A stretch of DNA of 64,000 nt from Stutzerimonas stutzeri (GCF_000590475.1 NZ_CP007441.1:3974660-4038659), one strand, 5' to 3'; positions 25,568 to 35,439 are shown, counted from the stretch's first letter. Translations and numbers: made by a program. The notes: generated by a model from the letters alone, not told the origin.

Positions 25568-27217
25568 CTAATCGATGAACGGCGCACTGCGCGCCAGCAA
25601 CGCGCTGATATCCAACCCGCGAGGCAGGGTCCCGAAGGCCCGGCCGTGGCCGTCCAGGCGGCTGCTGATGAACGCATCGGAGACGGCACTGTTGCCTGCT
25701 TCGAGCAGCAGCTTGGCTTGCAACGCGACGGCCACATCCTCGGTGAGTTGGCGGGCGCGGTACTGGATATCGTCAGTATCAATGAATGCAGCCTGCAGAC
25801 GGGCAATATGCGCCCGAAGGCGCACGTCGCCATGGCCGTCGCCGAGCTCGGCGAACAGCACGTCGATCACGCCGGGTTCTTTCGACAAGGCGCGCAGCAC
25901 GTCCAGGCATTGCACGTTGCCCGAGCCCTCCCAGATCGAATTGACCGGCGCCTCGCGGTACAGCCGCGGCATGATGGTTTCTTCGACATAGCCGGCACCG
26001 CCCAGGCATTCACTGGCCTCGGCGACCATCGCCGGCGCGCGCTTGCAGATCCAATACTTGCCGATGGCAGTAACCAGCCGGGCAAACTTTTCTTCCTGCT
26101 CATCGAAGGGATTGTCTTGCGCGCGCCCCATGCGCAGGGTCAGCGCCAGCGCGGCCTCGCTTTCCAGCGCCAGATCGGCCAGCACGTTCTGCATCAGCGG
26201 TTGCTCGGCCAGAACGCGGCCGCCGACCTGGCGATGCGCGCAGTGGTGCATGGCCTGGGTTAGCGCCTGACGCATCAGCGAGCTGGAGCCGATCATGCAG
26301 TCGAAGCGGGTCGAGGAGACCATCTCGATGATTGTCGGCACGCCGCGCCCTTCCTCGCCGATCATCCAGGCCAGGGCCCCGCGGTATTCGACCTCGCTGG
26401 AGGCGTTCGACCAATTGCCCAGCTTGTTCTTCAATCGCTGGATGTAGAACGGGTTACGGCTGCCATCGGGGCGGTGGCGCGGCAATAGGAAGCACGACAG
26501 GCCCTTGTCGGTTTGCGCCAAGGTCAGGAATGCATCGCACATGGGGGCCGAACAGAACCACTTGTGCCCCACCAGCTCGTACAGCTGGCCCGGACCGCTT
26601 GCGCCGACGGCCTGGGCGCGGGTGGTGTTGGCTCGCACGTCGGTGCCGCCCTGCTTTTCGGTCATGGCCATGCCGATGGTCACGCCGCTTTTCTGCTCCA
26701 TGGGCAGGTTGCGCGGGTCGTATTCGAGGCTGAGGATTTTGGGTAACCAGTGCTCGCTGACGCCGGGCTGCAGGCGCAAGGCAGGCACGCTGGCATAGGT
26801 CATGGTCAACGGGCAGCTGGTGCCTGACTCGGCCTGGTTGTGCAGATACATCAATGCCGCACGGGCGACCTGGGCACCCGGCTGAGGGTCGGTCCAGGGC
26901 AGCGAGGGTATGCCGTGGACGATCGCGGTGCGCATCAGTTCGTGATAGGCCGGATGGAACTCCACCAGATCGATGCGGTGTCCGTAGCGGTCGTGGCTCT
27001 TAAATACCGGTTTGTTTTCATTGGCGAGAAAGCCCGCAACCATCAACGGACCGCCCGCCAGGGCGCCATAGGCATCCAGCCGCGACTCGGCCCAGCCACC
27101 CTTGTAACGCCGCACCCACTCCTGCAATGGCAGGTCGAGGCGGTACAGGTTGGTACCGTCCAGCGGCGGGACCTGGTTCAGCACCTCGTGGGTTTCGGCG
27201 TATTGATGCAGGCTCAT
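25568..27217 (-). CDS. Acyl-CoA dehydrogenase, AidB type
   Basis: FAD-dependent acyl-CoA dehydrogenase-fold protein of 549 residues, the length of E. coli AidB (about 541). AidB features include the N-terminal THEVLNQVPPLDGTNLYRLD, GMAMTEKQGGTDVRANTT (flavin and substrate region, about 189-206), KWFCSAPMCDAFL and the YREAPVNSIWEGSGNVQCLD motif. AidB is linked to protection against DNA alkylation and binds DNA through its C-terminal part; fatty-acid activity is weak. The ATG at 27217 follows AAGGAG. P. aeruginosa has a homologue at this position. Confidence 0.87.
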   Translation of the reverse strand: MSLHQYAETHEVLNQVPPLDGTNLYRLDLPLQEWVRRYKGGWAESRLDAYGALAGGPLMVAGFLANENKPVFKSHDRYGHRIDLVEFHPAYHELMRTAIVHGIPSLPWTDPQPGAQVARAALMYLHNQAESGTSCPLTMTYASVPALRLQPGVSEHWLPKILSLEYDPRNLPMEQKSGVTIGMAMTEKQGGTDVRANTTRAQAVGASGPGQLYELVGHKWFCSAPMCDAFLTLAQTDKGLSCFLLPRHRPDGSRNPFYIQRLKNKLGNWSNASSEVEYRGALAWMIGEEGRGVPTIIEMVSSTRFDCMIGSSSLMRQALTQAMHHCAHRQVGGRVLAEQPLMQNVLADLALESEAALALTLRMGRAQDNPFDEQEEKFARLVTAIGKYWICKRAPAMVAEASECLGGAGYVEETIMPRLYREAPVNSIWEGSGNVQCLDVLRALSKEPGVIDVLFAELGDGHGDVRLRAHIARLQAAFIDTDDIQYRARQLTEDVAVALQAKLLLEAGNSAVSDAFISSRLDGHGRAFGTLPRGLDISALLARSAPFID

Positions 27218-27479
27218 GGTGGTCTCCTTGGCAGGCGAAAGCGGCGATCGACCCAGCTGAAGACACACTGCGGTGATTTCGAGGATTACCTCTTCGCCGT
27301 CTGGACATCGCCGGGCCGACTCGGCTCGTCTCTCGCGACGAACCGCGAGATAAAGTGAAGCACGCATGATTGCGTTGAAAAAGTGTGGTTTCGGCCAAAA
27401 CCTGCGCATCGCGATAGGGTATCGGTGGCTGGAGATGGGCGCCCGCCCGCCGCTGCCTAGGGCAGAGCCGAACGGGGCG

Positions 27480-29423
27480 TTAAAGCAGGCGGAGCGGCAG
27501 GCGCACTGAGAAACGGCTACCGCGGCCAGGATCGGAATGGTGCGAGATGTCTCCACCCTGTAGCTTGACCAGCTGTCGGCATAGCGAAAGGCCGATGCCC
27601 AGACCGCCGTGTTGCCGGGTCATGCTGCCGTCCAACTGGCGAAAATGCTGATACAGCGAGTCATTGATCGACGCTTCGAAGCCGGCACCGGTATCGATCA
27701 CATCCGCCTCAAGCACGAATCGGGACTCTGCCTCTTCATGCCCGCTCAGTGCCAGAACCACGCGTCCTTGCCGAGTGAATTTGATGGCATTGTCCAGCAG
27801 ATAACCAAGGCTTTGCTTCAGCTTGGCGGCATCGCCCTCCAGCATATCGGGCAAATGGCTGGCGATTTCGAGCTCGAAGCTCAATCCACGCACCGCAGCT
27901 CGAGCGCCATAGATAACGTACAGCTCGTCGATGATTGCCCGCAGCCTGAACGGCTTGCTGCGCACTTGAAGCTTGCCCGCCTGCAGCTCGGTCAGCGCGA
28001 GAATATCGTTGACCAGGCGCATCATCTCGCGCGCCGAGCTGGTCGCGATGCGCTGGTACTGGTCGAGCTCGCCGCTCAGTTCCAGCGTCTGCATGAGCTC
28101 AAGACTGCCCAATACGCCATGCATGGGCGTGCGCAATTCGTGGGTAACGTTGGCCAGGAACTGGTCCTTCAGGCGGTTGCTTTCGGCCAGCTCGCGGTTC
28201 AGCTTTTCCAGTTTGCGGCCGGTCTCCTGCAGCATCATGGCGCGCTCTTCGCGCATCGCGTTGATGCGGTCGGCCAGCGCCAGCGACAACAGAGCGACCT
28301 CTATGGCCGAACCGATCTGCCCGGCATACATGGTGAAAAAGTTATGTGGCAGATAGCCGAGGACCATCAGCGTGTTGATCTGCGCCCCGATCAGAAAGGT
28401 CGTCCAGGCGAACATGAAGTAACGCGCCACACGCATCCCGCGGTACCAGGCGACGCTGCCGGCGATGAAGATCACCAAGATGAACCAGAGCGCCAGAAAG
28501 GTGGCCAAACGCAGAGACAGGGCGTAGCTGGAGGTGACCGACAGCACCATGGTCACCGCCCCGAGCACCATCAGCGCGAGCAGGATACGGTCGATCCAGG
28601 GACTGTGCTCGCGGGTATGCAGAAAGCTGCGGGCGAACTGACAACCAAAAAGACCCGCTGCGCCAATAAGCAACGGCGTGGAAGCATTGGCCCACCATGG
28701 CGACCCGGGCCAGAGATATTGCACCCCCAGACCGTTGACCGAGACCTGATACAGACCAAACGAACCGATATAGAGGATGTAGTAAAGGTAGCTGCGATCA
28801 CGCACGCTGAGGTAGATGAATAGGTTGTAGATCAGCATCACCAACAGCACGCCGTAGATGATGGCCAGTACATAGATGTGGGCCGACTGCTCCTCCAGAT
28901 AAGCCACCGGCTCCCACAACGTCAGCGGCACCTGGATCGACCCCTGGCTTTCCAGCCTCAGATAAATGCGCTGGGGCTGGCTCGGCACCAGCTGCAGCTC
29001 AAACAGATGATTGCGTTGCTTGATCTGCCGCTGACTGAACGGCAGCGCGTCACCACTCCGCTGGGCGAGACGGTAGCCACCCTGCGCGTTTGGCAAGTAA
29101 AGCTCCAGTAGATCCAGCGGCGGATACGCCAGTTCGAGCCACCAACGGTTGCGTTCATTGGATTGATTGGCTCGGTACAGCAGGTCGACGCGCAACCAGA
29201 ATGCCGAGCGTGAATAGCCGGCGTTGAGTACGTCGTCCTGATGATCAACGAAACGCCCGGCGGCATCGAGCGCGAGAACGTCCTCGATGGTGGCATCCCG
29301 ACCGGGATCTTCCAGCACCGCCATGGCGTGCCCAAGCGGCAGCCGTCGGGTGTTCTGGTCGAATTCGATCGCGCTGGCCAAGGATGGCAGTAGACCGAGC
29401 ATGAGGATGAAAAAATAGCGCAT
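27480..29423 (-). CDS. 7TMR-DISM sensor histidine kinase (LadS position, no receiver domain)
   Basis: Inner-membrane sensor kinase of 647 residues. The order is a signal peptide (MRYFFILMLGLLPSLASA), a periplasmic 7TMR-DISMED2 domain (about 25-170), seven helices of the 7TMR-DISM region (about 185-385), a short coiled coil, then HisKA with phospho-His in VTHELRTPMHGVLGSLELM. An HATPase_c domain follows (N-box LLDNAIKF, G1 VIDTGAGF, G2 GGLGIGLSLCRQL). It ends right after the kinase core, without the C-terminal receiver known for LadS of P. aeruginosa, whose gene also neighbours thiD. The signal is unknown; calcium is reported for LadS. Confidence 0.85.
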   Translation of the reverse strand: MRYFFILMLGLLPSLASAIEFDQNTRRLPLGHAMAVLEDPGRDATIEDVLALDAAGRFVDHQDDVLNAGYSRSAFWLRVDLLYRANQSNERNRWWLELAYPPLDLLELYLPNAQGGYRLAQRSGDALPFSQRQIKQRNHLFELQLVPSQPQRIYLRLESQGSIQVPLTLWEPVAYLEEQSAHIYVLAIIYGVLLVMLIYNLFIYLSVRDRSYLYYILYIGSFGLYQVSVNGLGVQYLWPGSPWWANASTPLLIGAAGLFGCQFARSFLHTREHSPWIDRILLALMVLGAVTMVLSVTSSYALSLRLATFLALWFILVIFIAGSVAWYRGMRVARYFMFAWTTFLIGAQINTLMVLGYLPHNFFTMYAGQIGSAIEVALLSLALADRINAMREERAMMLQETGRKLEKLNRELAESNRLKDQFLANVTHELRTPMHGVLGSLELMQTLELSGELDQYQRIATSSAREMMRLVNDILALTELQAGKLQVRSKPFRLRAIIDELYVIYGARAAVRGLSFELEIASHLPDMLEGDAAKLKQSLGYLLDNAIKFTRQGRVVLALSGHEEAESRFVLEADVIDTGAGFEASINDSLYQHFRQLDGSMTRQHGGLGIGLSLCRQLVKLQGGDISHHSDPGRGSRFSVRLPLRLL

Positions 29424-29674
29424 GGCGATGTAAGACCTGCCGGGGCGCGTCAGAGGTTCCAGCGCCCTGATGATTCGCGACCCGCAAAATTGATGGCACT
29501 TTAGCATGCCCCAATCAACCCCAACGGCAGGTTCTCTCCGATATCACGACCAATGCGCTCAACCGTCCTCTGCGCAAGCCGCGCGGGGCGATTGATGGTA
29601 AGCTCGCCCGCCTGAAAATCGGGCTGTAAGCCCGCGGCCAACTTCATTCAGCCACGCATTCGGGGAACTCATCG

Positions 29675-30469
29675 ATGACCGGCCCTTGCTCCCGCCCTGT
29701 CGTTCTATGCCTTTCCGGCCACGACCCGAGTGGCGGCGCCGGACTGCAAGCCGACATAGAGGCGCTGATCGCTCAGGGTTGCCACGCCGCCCCGACTGTC
29801 ACCGCGCTGACCGTGCAGGATACCGTCGACGTCAGCGATTTCCGTGTACTCGATCGCGATTGGGTGCTCGCCCAGGCCTATGCCGTTATCGCCGACCTGC
29901 CGATTGCCGCCGTCAAGCTGGGCATGCTCGGTTCGGTAGAAATGGTCGAGACGGTACTGGAAATCATGAAGCAACTGCCCGGCGTACCGCTGGTCTGCGA
30001 TCCGGTGTTGCGTGCCGGAGGTGGTGGCGCACTGGGCAAAGACGAGGTTGGCTATGCCATGCGCGAGCGCCTGTTTCCGGCTGCTACCCTCGCCACGCCG
30101 AACCTGCCTGAAGCGCGGATACTCGCCGAACTGCCCGAGGGCAGCGCCGACCAGTGCGCCGAGAGGCTATTGCCCTATATTCGTCACCTGCTGATCACCG
30201 GAGGCCATGGCGACGAAACGGAAGTGCACAATCGCCTGTACTCCCGCGACGGTGGTCGACACGATTTCAGCTGTCAGCGCCTGCCGGGCAGCTACCACGG
30301 CTCCGGCTGCACCCTGGCTAGCGCCCTGGCCGGTCGCCTGGCGCTCGGTGAAGTGCTCGCCAGTGCTGTGAAGTCCGCTCTCGATTACACCTGGCGCACG
30401 CTGCGAGACGCCGAAGCACCTGGTCGCGGACAGTACATCCCCCGTCGCCTACCGCTGGATCTGGCCTGA
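29675..30469 (+). CDS. thiD: Hydroxymethylpyrimidine/phosphomethylpyrimidine kinase
   Basis: Phosphorylates HMP and HMP-phosphate in the pyrimidine branch of thiamine synthesis. The 264 residues fit ThiD. Substrate and phosphate motifs are CLSGHDPSGGAGLQADIEA (about 12-30), VCDPVLRAGGGGALG and the anion-hole LPGSYHGSGCTLASALAGR near the C-terminus. No TPP riboswitch is visible in the 160 bases upstream. thiE follows after 14 bases, so the two form one unit joining at HMP-PP. Confidence 0.93.
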   Translation: MTGPCSRPVVLCLSGHDPSGGAGLQADIEALIAQGCHAAPTVTALTVQDTVDVSDFRVLDRDWVLAQAYAVIADLPIAAVKLGMLGSVEMVETVLEIMKQLPGVPLVCDPVLRAGGGGALGKDEVGYAMRERLFPAATLATPNLPEARILAELPEGSADQCAERLLPYIRHLLITGGHGDETEVHNRLYSRDGGRHDFSCQRLPGSYHGSGCTLASALAGRLALGEVLASAVKSALDYTWRTLRDAEAPGRGQYIPRRLPLDLA

Positions 30470-30483
30470 CTGGAGTGCTGCAC

Positions 30484-31122
30484 ATGAAAGACAACCCTTT
30501 GCGCGGCCTCTACGCCATTACTGACAGTAAGTTGTTGGCCGACGGGCGCCTGCTGCCCTACGCCGAAGCGGCACTGAAGGGCGGCGCAAGGCTGCTGCAA
30601 TACCGCGACAAATCTGACGATGACCGGCGCCGTCTGCGCGAGGCCGAGGCCCTGCGCGAACTCTGTGAGCGCCACGCGGCACAATTGATCATTAATGACG
30701 ACGCAGAACTGGCGGCACGCCTGGGCGTTGGCCTGCACCTGGGCCAGGAAGACGGTTCGCTCTCGGTGGCCCGCGCCTTGCTGGGCCGTAAAGCCATCAT
30801 CGGGGCGACCTGCCATGCCCGCCTGGATCTGGCTGAACAGGCCATTGCCGAAGGTGCCAGCTATGTCGCCTTTGGCCGATTCTTCGATTCCAACACCAAA
30901 CCCGGCGCCCCGGCCGCCACCCCGGAGATGCTAGAACAGGCACGTCAACGCTTCACCCTGCCTATCACCGTGATCGGCGGCGTGACCCTGGAAAATGCTC
31001 CAGGCCTGATCGCTCGCGGCGCCAGCCTGGTCGCGGTGGTGCATGCGCTGTTCGCGGCCGAGTCGGCCAGCGAGGTCGAGCGTCGCGCACGCGCGTTCAG
31101 TGAGTTGTTCGTCGGCGTCTGA
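30484..31122 (+). CDS. thiE: Thiamine-phosphate synthase
   Basis: Joins HMP-pyrophosphate and thiazole phosphate to give thiamine phosphate. The 212 residues form a TIM barrel: LRGLYAITDSKLL at the start, LLQYRDKSDD, LIINDDAELAARLGVGLHLG and the late ITVIGGVTLENAPGLIARGA. The phosphate loop GRFFDSNTKPGAP is intact. ATG at 30484 is spaced 8 bases from GGAG; a GTG three codons upstream is less likely. Confidence 0.94.
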   Translation: MKDNPLRGLYAITDSKLLADGRLLPYAEAALKGGARLLQYRDKSDDDRRRLREAEALRELCERHAAQLIINDDAELAARLGVGLHLGQEDGSLSVARALLGRKAIIGATCHARLDLAEQAIAEGASYVAFGRFFDSNTKPGAPAATPEMLEQARQRFTLPITVIGGVTLENAPGLIARGASLVAVVHALFAAESASEVERRARAFSELFVGV

Positions 31123-31189
31123 CCGATGTCATGGCAGGCCCTGCCGCACCCGTCCAAGCTGCATTTTTTGCTTTCCTGAGAGGCCCCTC

Positions 31190-32473
31190 ATGTCCCGTTC
31201 CGAAACACTTTTTGCCAGCGCCCAGAATCACATCCCGGGCGGCGTCAACTCCCCGGTGCGCGCATTCCGGAGCGTTGGCGGCACACCGATATTCCTCAAG
31301 CACGCCGAAGGCGCCTATGTCACGGACGAAGACGACCGGCGCTATGTGGACTACGTAGGCTCCTGGGGCCCGATGATTCTCGGCCATAGCCATCCCGACG
31401 TCCTCGACGCGGTACGCAGTCAACTGGCGCATGGCCTGTCCTATGGCGCGCCGACTGCGATGGAAACCGAAATGGCCGAACGGGTCAGCAGCCTGGTCCC
31501 GTCGATGGAAATGATGCGCATGGTCAGCTCGGGGACGGAGGCGACCATGAGCGCCATTCGCCTGGCCCGGGGCTATACCGGCCGCGACAGCATCATCAAG
31601 TTCGAGGGTTGCTATCACGGTCATTCCGACAGCCTGCTGGTCAAAGCCGGCTCCGGTGCATTGACTCAAGGCGTGCCCAGTTCCGCGGGCGTGCCGGCAG
31701 CGTTCGCCAAACACACGCTGACCCTGCCGTTCAACGATCTGGCCGCGGTCGAGCAGATGCTTGCAGAGGTCGGCAGCGAAGTCGCGTGCATCATTGTCGA
31801 GCCGGTCGCCGGCAACATGAATTGTGTCCCGCCAGCGCCCGGTTATCTGCAGGGGCTGCGCGAGCAGTGCGACAAGCACGGCGTGGTGCTGATTTTCGAT
31901 GAAGTGATGACCGGCTTCCGCGTCGCGCTCGGCGGCGCCCAGGCTCACTATGGCGTGACTCCGGATCTGACCACCTTCGGCAAGATCATCGGTGGCGGCA
32001 TGCCGGTCGGCTGCTTTGGCGGCAAGCGCGAAATCATGGAACGCATCGCCCCGCTGGGCCCCGTCTATCAGGCCGGCACACTGTCCGGCAACCCGCTGGC
32101 GATGGCTGCCGGCCTGACCACGCTGAAGCTGATCAGCCGCCCCGGTTTTCACGCCGAACTCACGTACTACACCACGTCCATGTTGCAGGGCTTGAAAGAG
32201 CGCGCAGCGGCGGCTGGGATTCCTTTCGTCACCACCCAGGTCGGCGGCATGTTCGGCCTGTATTTCAGCGACGCGGAAGATATCGTCTCCTTCGAGGACG
32301 TGATGGCCAGCGACGCCGAGCGCTTCAAGCAATTCTTCCACCTGATGCTCGAAGGCGGCGTCTACCTCGCACCCAGCGCGTACGAAGCGGGCTTTACCTC
32401 CATTGCCCACGGTGACAAGGAGCTTCAGCTGACGCTCGATGCCGCCGAGCGCGCTTTCGCTAGACTGAAGTGA
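31190..32473 (+). CDS. hemL: Glutamate-1-semialdehyde 2,1-aminomutase
   Basis: PLP enzyme of the C5 haem pathway that makes 5-aminolevulinate, 427 residues. The start SRSETLFASAQNHIPGGVNS, the SSGTEATMSAIRLARG PLP-phosphate site, IFDEVMTGFRV, and the PLP lysine in FGKIIGGGMPVGCFGG are all conserved. It follows thiE by 67 bases. The next gene starts within or right after its stop codon, indicating one transcript. Confidence 0.96.
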   Translation: MSRSETLFASAQNHIPGGVNSPVRAFRSVGGTPIFLKHAEGAYVTDEDDRRYVDYVGSWGPMILGHSHPDVLDAVRSQLAHGLSYGAPTAMETEMAERVSSLVPSMEMMRMVSSGTEATMSAIRLARGYTGRDSIIKFEGCYHGHSDSLLVKAGSGALTQGVPSSAGVPAAFAKHTLTLPFNDLAAVEQMLAEVGSEVACIIVEPVAGNMNCVPPAPGYLQGLREQCDKHGVVLIFDEVMTGFRVALGGAQAHYGVTPDLTTFGKIIGGGMPVGCFGGKREIMERIAPLGPVYQAGTLSGNPLAMAAGLTTLKLISRPGFHAELTYYTTSMLQGLKERAAAAGIPFVTTQVGGMFGLYFSDAEDIVSFEDVMASDAERFKQFFHLMLEGGVYLAPSAYEAGFTSIAHGDKELQLTLDAAERAFARLK

Positions 32474-32478
32474 GCCCA

Positions 32479-33108
32479 ATGCCCGAGCTGTTGCAAGCCA
32501 CGCTGCTGACGTTGGCCGCACTGGCCAGCGCGATTTGGATCGGTACGGCCCGCCGCGGTTATGGCGAGCCGGACCAGCCCGCCCTGTTTTGCGCGCTGCT
32601 CGCCTTCAGTCTGGCAGCCGGAAGCGGGGCCTGCGCCGCAGCAAGACTGTCGATCGGCCTCGATACCCTCGAAGCCGAACGTTGGCTGATGCAAGCAACC
32701 CTGCTGCTAGGGCTACCGCTGGTCGGAGTGGTGGCGCTGACTCTGAGCCGCAGATGGATCTGGAGCCGGCCGACATGGGGGCGAATAGTGATCGGCCTGT
32801 GCGCCTTCTTCGAACTCGCCCGGCAGCTTGGCTGGAGCGCACCTTACGCGCTCACGCTGGGCCTGCTCAGCGCTTTGCTGGTAATTTATGCGGGCTTGCT
32901 GCACTGGCCCGCGCGTCTGCAGACCAGTGCTGGCGTGGCCAGCGGGGCTCTGATACTGGCCTTGCAGCCCTGGGGCGGTTTGTCGATCGGGCCCAATCCT
33001 CTCGGCCCCTATCAGCAATTTTGGCTCGCATTGGCCTGCCCGATCATTGCCTGGTTATTACTCAATCTGCCGGGTAATTTGCGCGAGGCAAACAGGGCAC
33101 CCGCATAA
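32479..33108 (+). CDS. Conserved hypothetical inner-membrane protein
   Basis: Unrecognised protein of 209 residues with about six hydrophobic helices and short polar loops (SRRWIWSRPTWGR; HWPARLQTS). No known domain or catalytic motif is seen. A GTG at 32470 overlaps the hemL stop and would add three residues; either start implies coupling to hemL. A gene of this kind follows hemL in other pseudomonads as I recall, so it is a conserved but uncharacterised member of the block. Confidence 0.7.
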   Translation: MPELLQATLLTLAALASAIWIGTARRGYGEPDQPALFCALLAFSLAAGSGACAAARLSIGLDTLEAERWLMQATLLLGLPLVGVVALTLSRRWIWSRPTWGRIVIGLCAFFELARQLGWSAPYALTLGLLSALLVIYAGLLHWPARLQTSAGVASGALILALQPWGGLSIGPNPLGPYQQFWLALACPIIAWLLLNLPGNLREANRAPA

Positions 33109-33134
33109 AAGCCGAACACGCCTCATCAAAGCCT

Positions 33135-33163
33135 TTGTAAGCGGACAGCTGCTTATCCATAAT
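33135..33163 (+). promoter_or_regulatory. Sigma-70-like promoter of the Sel1-repeat gene
   Basis: TTGTAA (33135-33140), a 17-base spacer and CATAAT (33158-33163) lie 66 bases before the ATG. These are 4/6 and 5/6 matches at ideal spacing. Confidence 0.5.
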
Positions 33164-33228
33164 GTGAACGTCGGCTCGTTTTCGCCGGTCCTTCAGCCAC
33201 CGCCCTGCTCTTCGAGGCGCCTTGACCC

Positions 33229-33771
33229 ATGATTCGCACCGGCCGCAGCCTCGCCCTTGGCTGCCTGCTGCTTCTCACGCCCCTGCTCGCCACTGCGGGA
33301 GGCAACTCGCTGCTGATTCCGGCAACTTCCCGCTGTGCGCTCAATACCGTCCCGGAAGCGATGCGTGAAGCCCTGCGCGCATGCGAGCAGGCCGCCAGCG
33401 AAGGTGATGTACAAGCCGCCTATGAACTCGGTGAGTACCATTACGACGGCCGCCGCACGCCTCGTGACCCGAGCAAAGCGCTGCACTGGTTCGAGCAAGC
33501 CTCGCTGAAGGGGCACGCGCTGGCCCAGCATCGACTCGGCGTGATGTTCTTTCGCGGCGAAGGCGTACCGGCGAATAACATTCAGGCCTATGTGGTATTG
33601 AAGATGTCCGCAGTCAACGGCGAGGAGGACGCGCTGGATACAGCCGATCGCGTTTCTGCGCAGATGCGCCGCGACGAACTGGAGATCGCTACTCAGGTAC
33701 TCGGACAGATCTTTCGCGACTACCTGATGGATCTACAAACTGCCGGCGAAAACGCACCGTCAAGGCAGTAA
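33229..33771 (+). CDS. Sel1-like repeat protein, exported
   Basis: Protein of 180 residues with a Sec signal peptide (SLALGCLLLLTPLLATAGG, cleaved near 24). At least two Sel1-like/TPR-type repeats follow (EGDVQAAYELGEYHYDGRRT; GHALAQHRLGVMFFRGEGVP, about residues 56-120). Such repeats mediate protein contacts; the partner is unknown. A single cysteine pair, Cys about 36 and 51, could form a periplasmic disulfide. A conserved gene lies at this place before miaB in related genomes. Confidence 0.75.
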   Translation: MIRTGRSLALGCLLLLTPLLATAGGNSLLIPATSRCALNTVPEAMREALRACEQAASEGDVQAAYELGEYHYDGRRTPRDPSKALHWFEQASLKGHALAQHRLGVMFFRGEGVPANNIQAYVVLKMSAVNGEEDALDTADRVSAQMRRDELEIATQVLGQIFRDYLMDLQTAGENAPSRQ

Positions 33772-33913
33772 CGGTTTTAAGGCTGAACAGTCTCAGCGCT
33801 TGCGCGCCCTGCCGATCATTTCAATTCCAGGCCGCTTTCTTCGCCCAGCTTCCCACTCTTCGGCGCTTTTATCGGCTTTACGGCTTTCGCTTTTATCGTC
33901 CTCGTCCTGGCCG

Positions 33914-33919
33914 TATAAT
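33914..33919 (+). promoter_or_regulatory. TATAAT -10 element upstream of miaB
   Basis: A perfect -10 hexamer 35 bases before the miaB ATG. The -35 region at about 33891 (TTTTAT) is weak. Likely start of the miaB-phoH-ybeY-corC-lnt transcript. Confidence 0.5.
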
Positions 33920-33954
33920 CGCCGGTCATTTTTTGCACAACGCCGGCCCGTAAC

Positions 33955-35295
33955 ATGACCCGCAAGCTCTATATCGAAACCCATGGCTGCCAGATGAACG
34001 AGTACGACAGCTCGCGCATGGTGGATCTGCTGGGCGAGCAGCAACCTCTCGAGATCACCTCGAATCCGGCGGAAGCCGACGTGATCCTGCTCAACACCTG
34101 TTCGATTCGTGAAAAAGCGCAGGAGAAGGTGTTCTCGCAGCTGGGTCGCTGGCGTGAATTGAAGCTGGAAAACCCGCAGCTGGTGATCGGTGTTGGCGGC
34201 TGCGTGGCGAGCCAGGAAGGCGCGGCGATCCGCGACCGTGCGCCCTACGTGGACGTGGTGTTCGGCCCGCAAACCCTGCACCGTCTGCCGGAAATGATCG
34301 ACGCGGCACGCACCACGAAGAAGCCACAGGTTGATATCTCCTTTCCGGAGATCGAAAAATTCGACCGCCTGCCCGAGCCCCGTGTAGACGGCCCCACGGC
34401 CTTCGTCTCGGTCATGGAAGGCTGCAGCAAATACTGCACTTTCTGCGTCGTGCCCTACACCCGCGGCGAGGAAGTCAGCCGGCCATTCGATGACGTGCTC
34501 GCCGAGGTGATCCACCTGGCCGAGAACGGCGTGCGCGAAGTCACTCTGCTCGGTCAGAACGTCAATGGCTACCGCGGCGCCACCCATGACGGGCGAACCG
34601 CCGATCTCGCTGAACTGATTCGCGTGGTGGCAGCCGTCGACGGCATCGACCGGATTCGCTACACCACCAGCCATCCGTTAGAGTTTTCCGATGCATTGAT
34701 TCAGGCCCACGCCGAGGTGCCGGAACTGGTGAAATATCTGCATCTGCCGGTGCAGGCGGGCTCCGATCGCGTATTGGCCGCCATGAAGCGCAACCATACG
34801 GCGCTGGAATACAAGTCGCGCATTCGCAAGCTGAAAGCAGCAGTGCCGGACATCCTGATCAGTTCGGACTTCATCGTCGGCTTCCCTGGCGAAACCGAGA
34901 AGGACTTCGAACAGACCATGAAACTGATCGAGGATGTCGGCTTCGACTTTTCCTACTCCTTCGTCTACAGCTCGCGGCCCGGCACGCCGGCGGCGGACCT
35001 GGTCGACGAGACCCCTGACGGGGTCAAGAAGCAGCGTCTGGCAATCCTGCAACAACGCATCAACCAGCAGGGCTTCGAGAATAGCCGGCGAATGGTCGGT
35101 ACCCAGCAGCGCATTCTCGTCACCGACTATTCTAAAAAAGACCCTGGCATGCTTCAGGGTCGCACCGAGCACAACCGGATCGTGAATTTCCGCTGCGATA
35201 ATCCACGGTTGATCGGCCAGTTTGTCGAGGTGCACATTGACGATGCCCTGCCGCACTCATTGCGGGGCACCTTGCTTGAGCAAGTCACAAGCTGA
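33955..35295 (+). CDS. miaB: tRNA-2-methylthio-N6-dimethylallyladenosine synthase
   Basis: Radical-SAM methylthiotransferase modifying A37 of tRNAs, 446 residues. The N-terminal UPF0004 domain carries one Fe-S cluster (ETHGCQMNEYDS, LNTCSIREKAQEK, GVGGCVASQEG). The radical-SAM cluster motif is CSKYCTFCVVPYTRG (about residues 157-171), and a TRAM domain ends the protein (LQGRTEHNRIVNF). Genes miaB, phoH, ybeY, corC and lnt run in the same order as in many gammaproteobacteria. Confidence 0.96.
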   Translation: MTRKLYIETHGCQMNEYDSSRMVDLLGEQQPLEITSNPAEADVILLNTCSIREKAQEKVFSQLGRWRELKLENPQLVIGVGGCVASQEGAAIRDRAPYVDVVFGPQTLHRLPEMIDAARTTKKPQVDISFPEIEKFDRLPEPRVDGPTAFVSVMEGCSKYCTFCVVPYTRGEEVSRPFDDVLAEVIHLAENGVREVTLLGQNVNGYRGATHDGRTADLAELIRVVAAVDGIDRIRYTTSHPLEFSDALIQAHAEVPELVKYLHLPVQAGSDRVLAAMKRNHTALEYKSRIRKLKAAVPDILISSDFIVGFPGETEKDFEQTMKLIEDVGFDFSYSFVYSSRPGTPAADLVDETPDGVKKQRLAILQQRINQQGFENSRRMVGTQQRILVTDYSKKDPGMLQGRTEHNRIVNFRCDNPRLIGQFVEVHIDDALPHSLRGTLLEQVTS

Positions 35296-35439
35296 GCAGA
35301 ACGGCACGACGGCTGTCGCTCGGACGAGCGGCAGCCGCACGCTAACCTCGGATTGCCAGGGCCGGCACGCCGCTGCTTTTTTTGCCGCACGGCGCTATCC
35401 TCACTCTATCTTTATGCAGAGCAGGTCAATCAAAAGCCC

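Noticed and set aside
29508..29674. Possible TPP riboswitch before thiD-thiE
   Set aside because: The conserved CTGAGA and related thi-box cores are absent; in pseudomonads the TPP riboswitch is usually before thiC.
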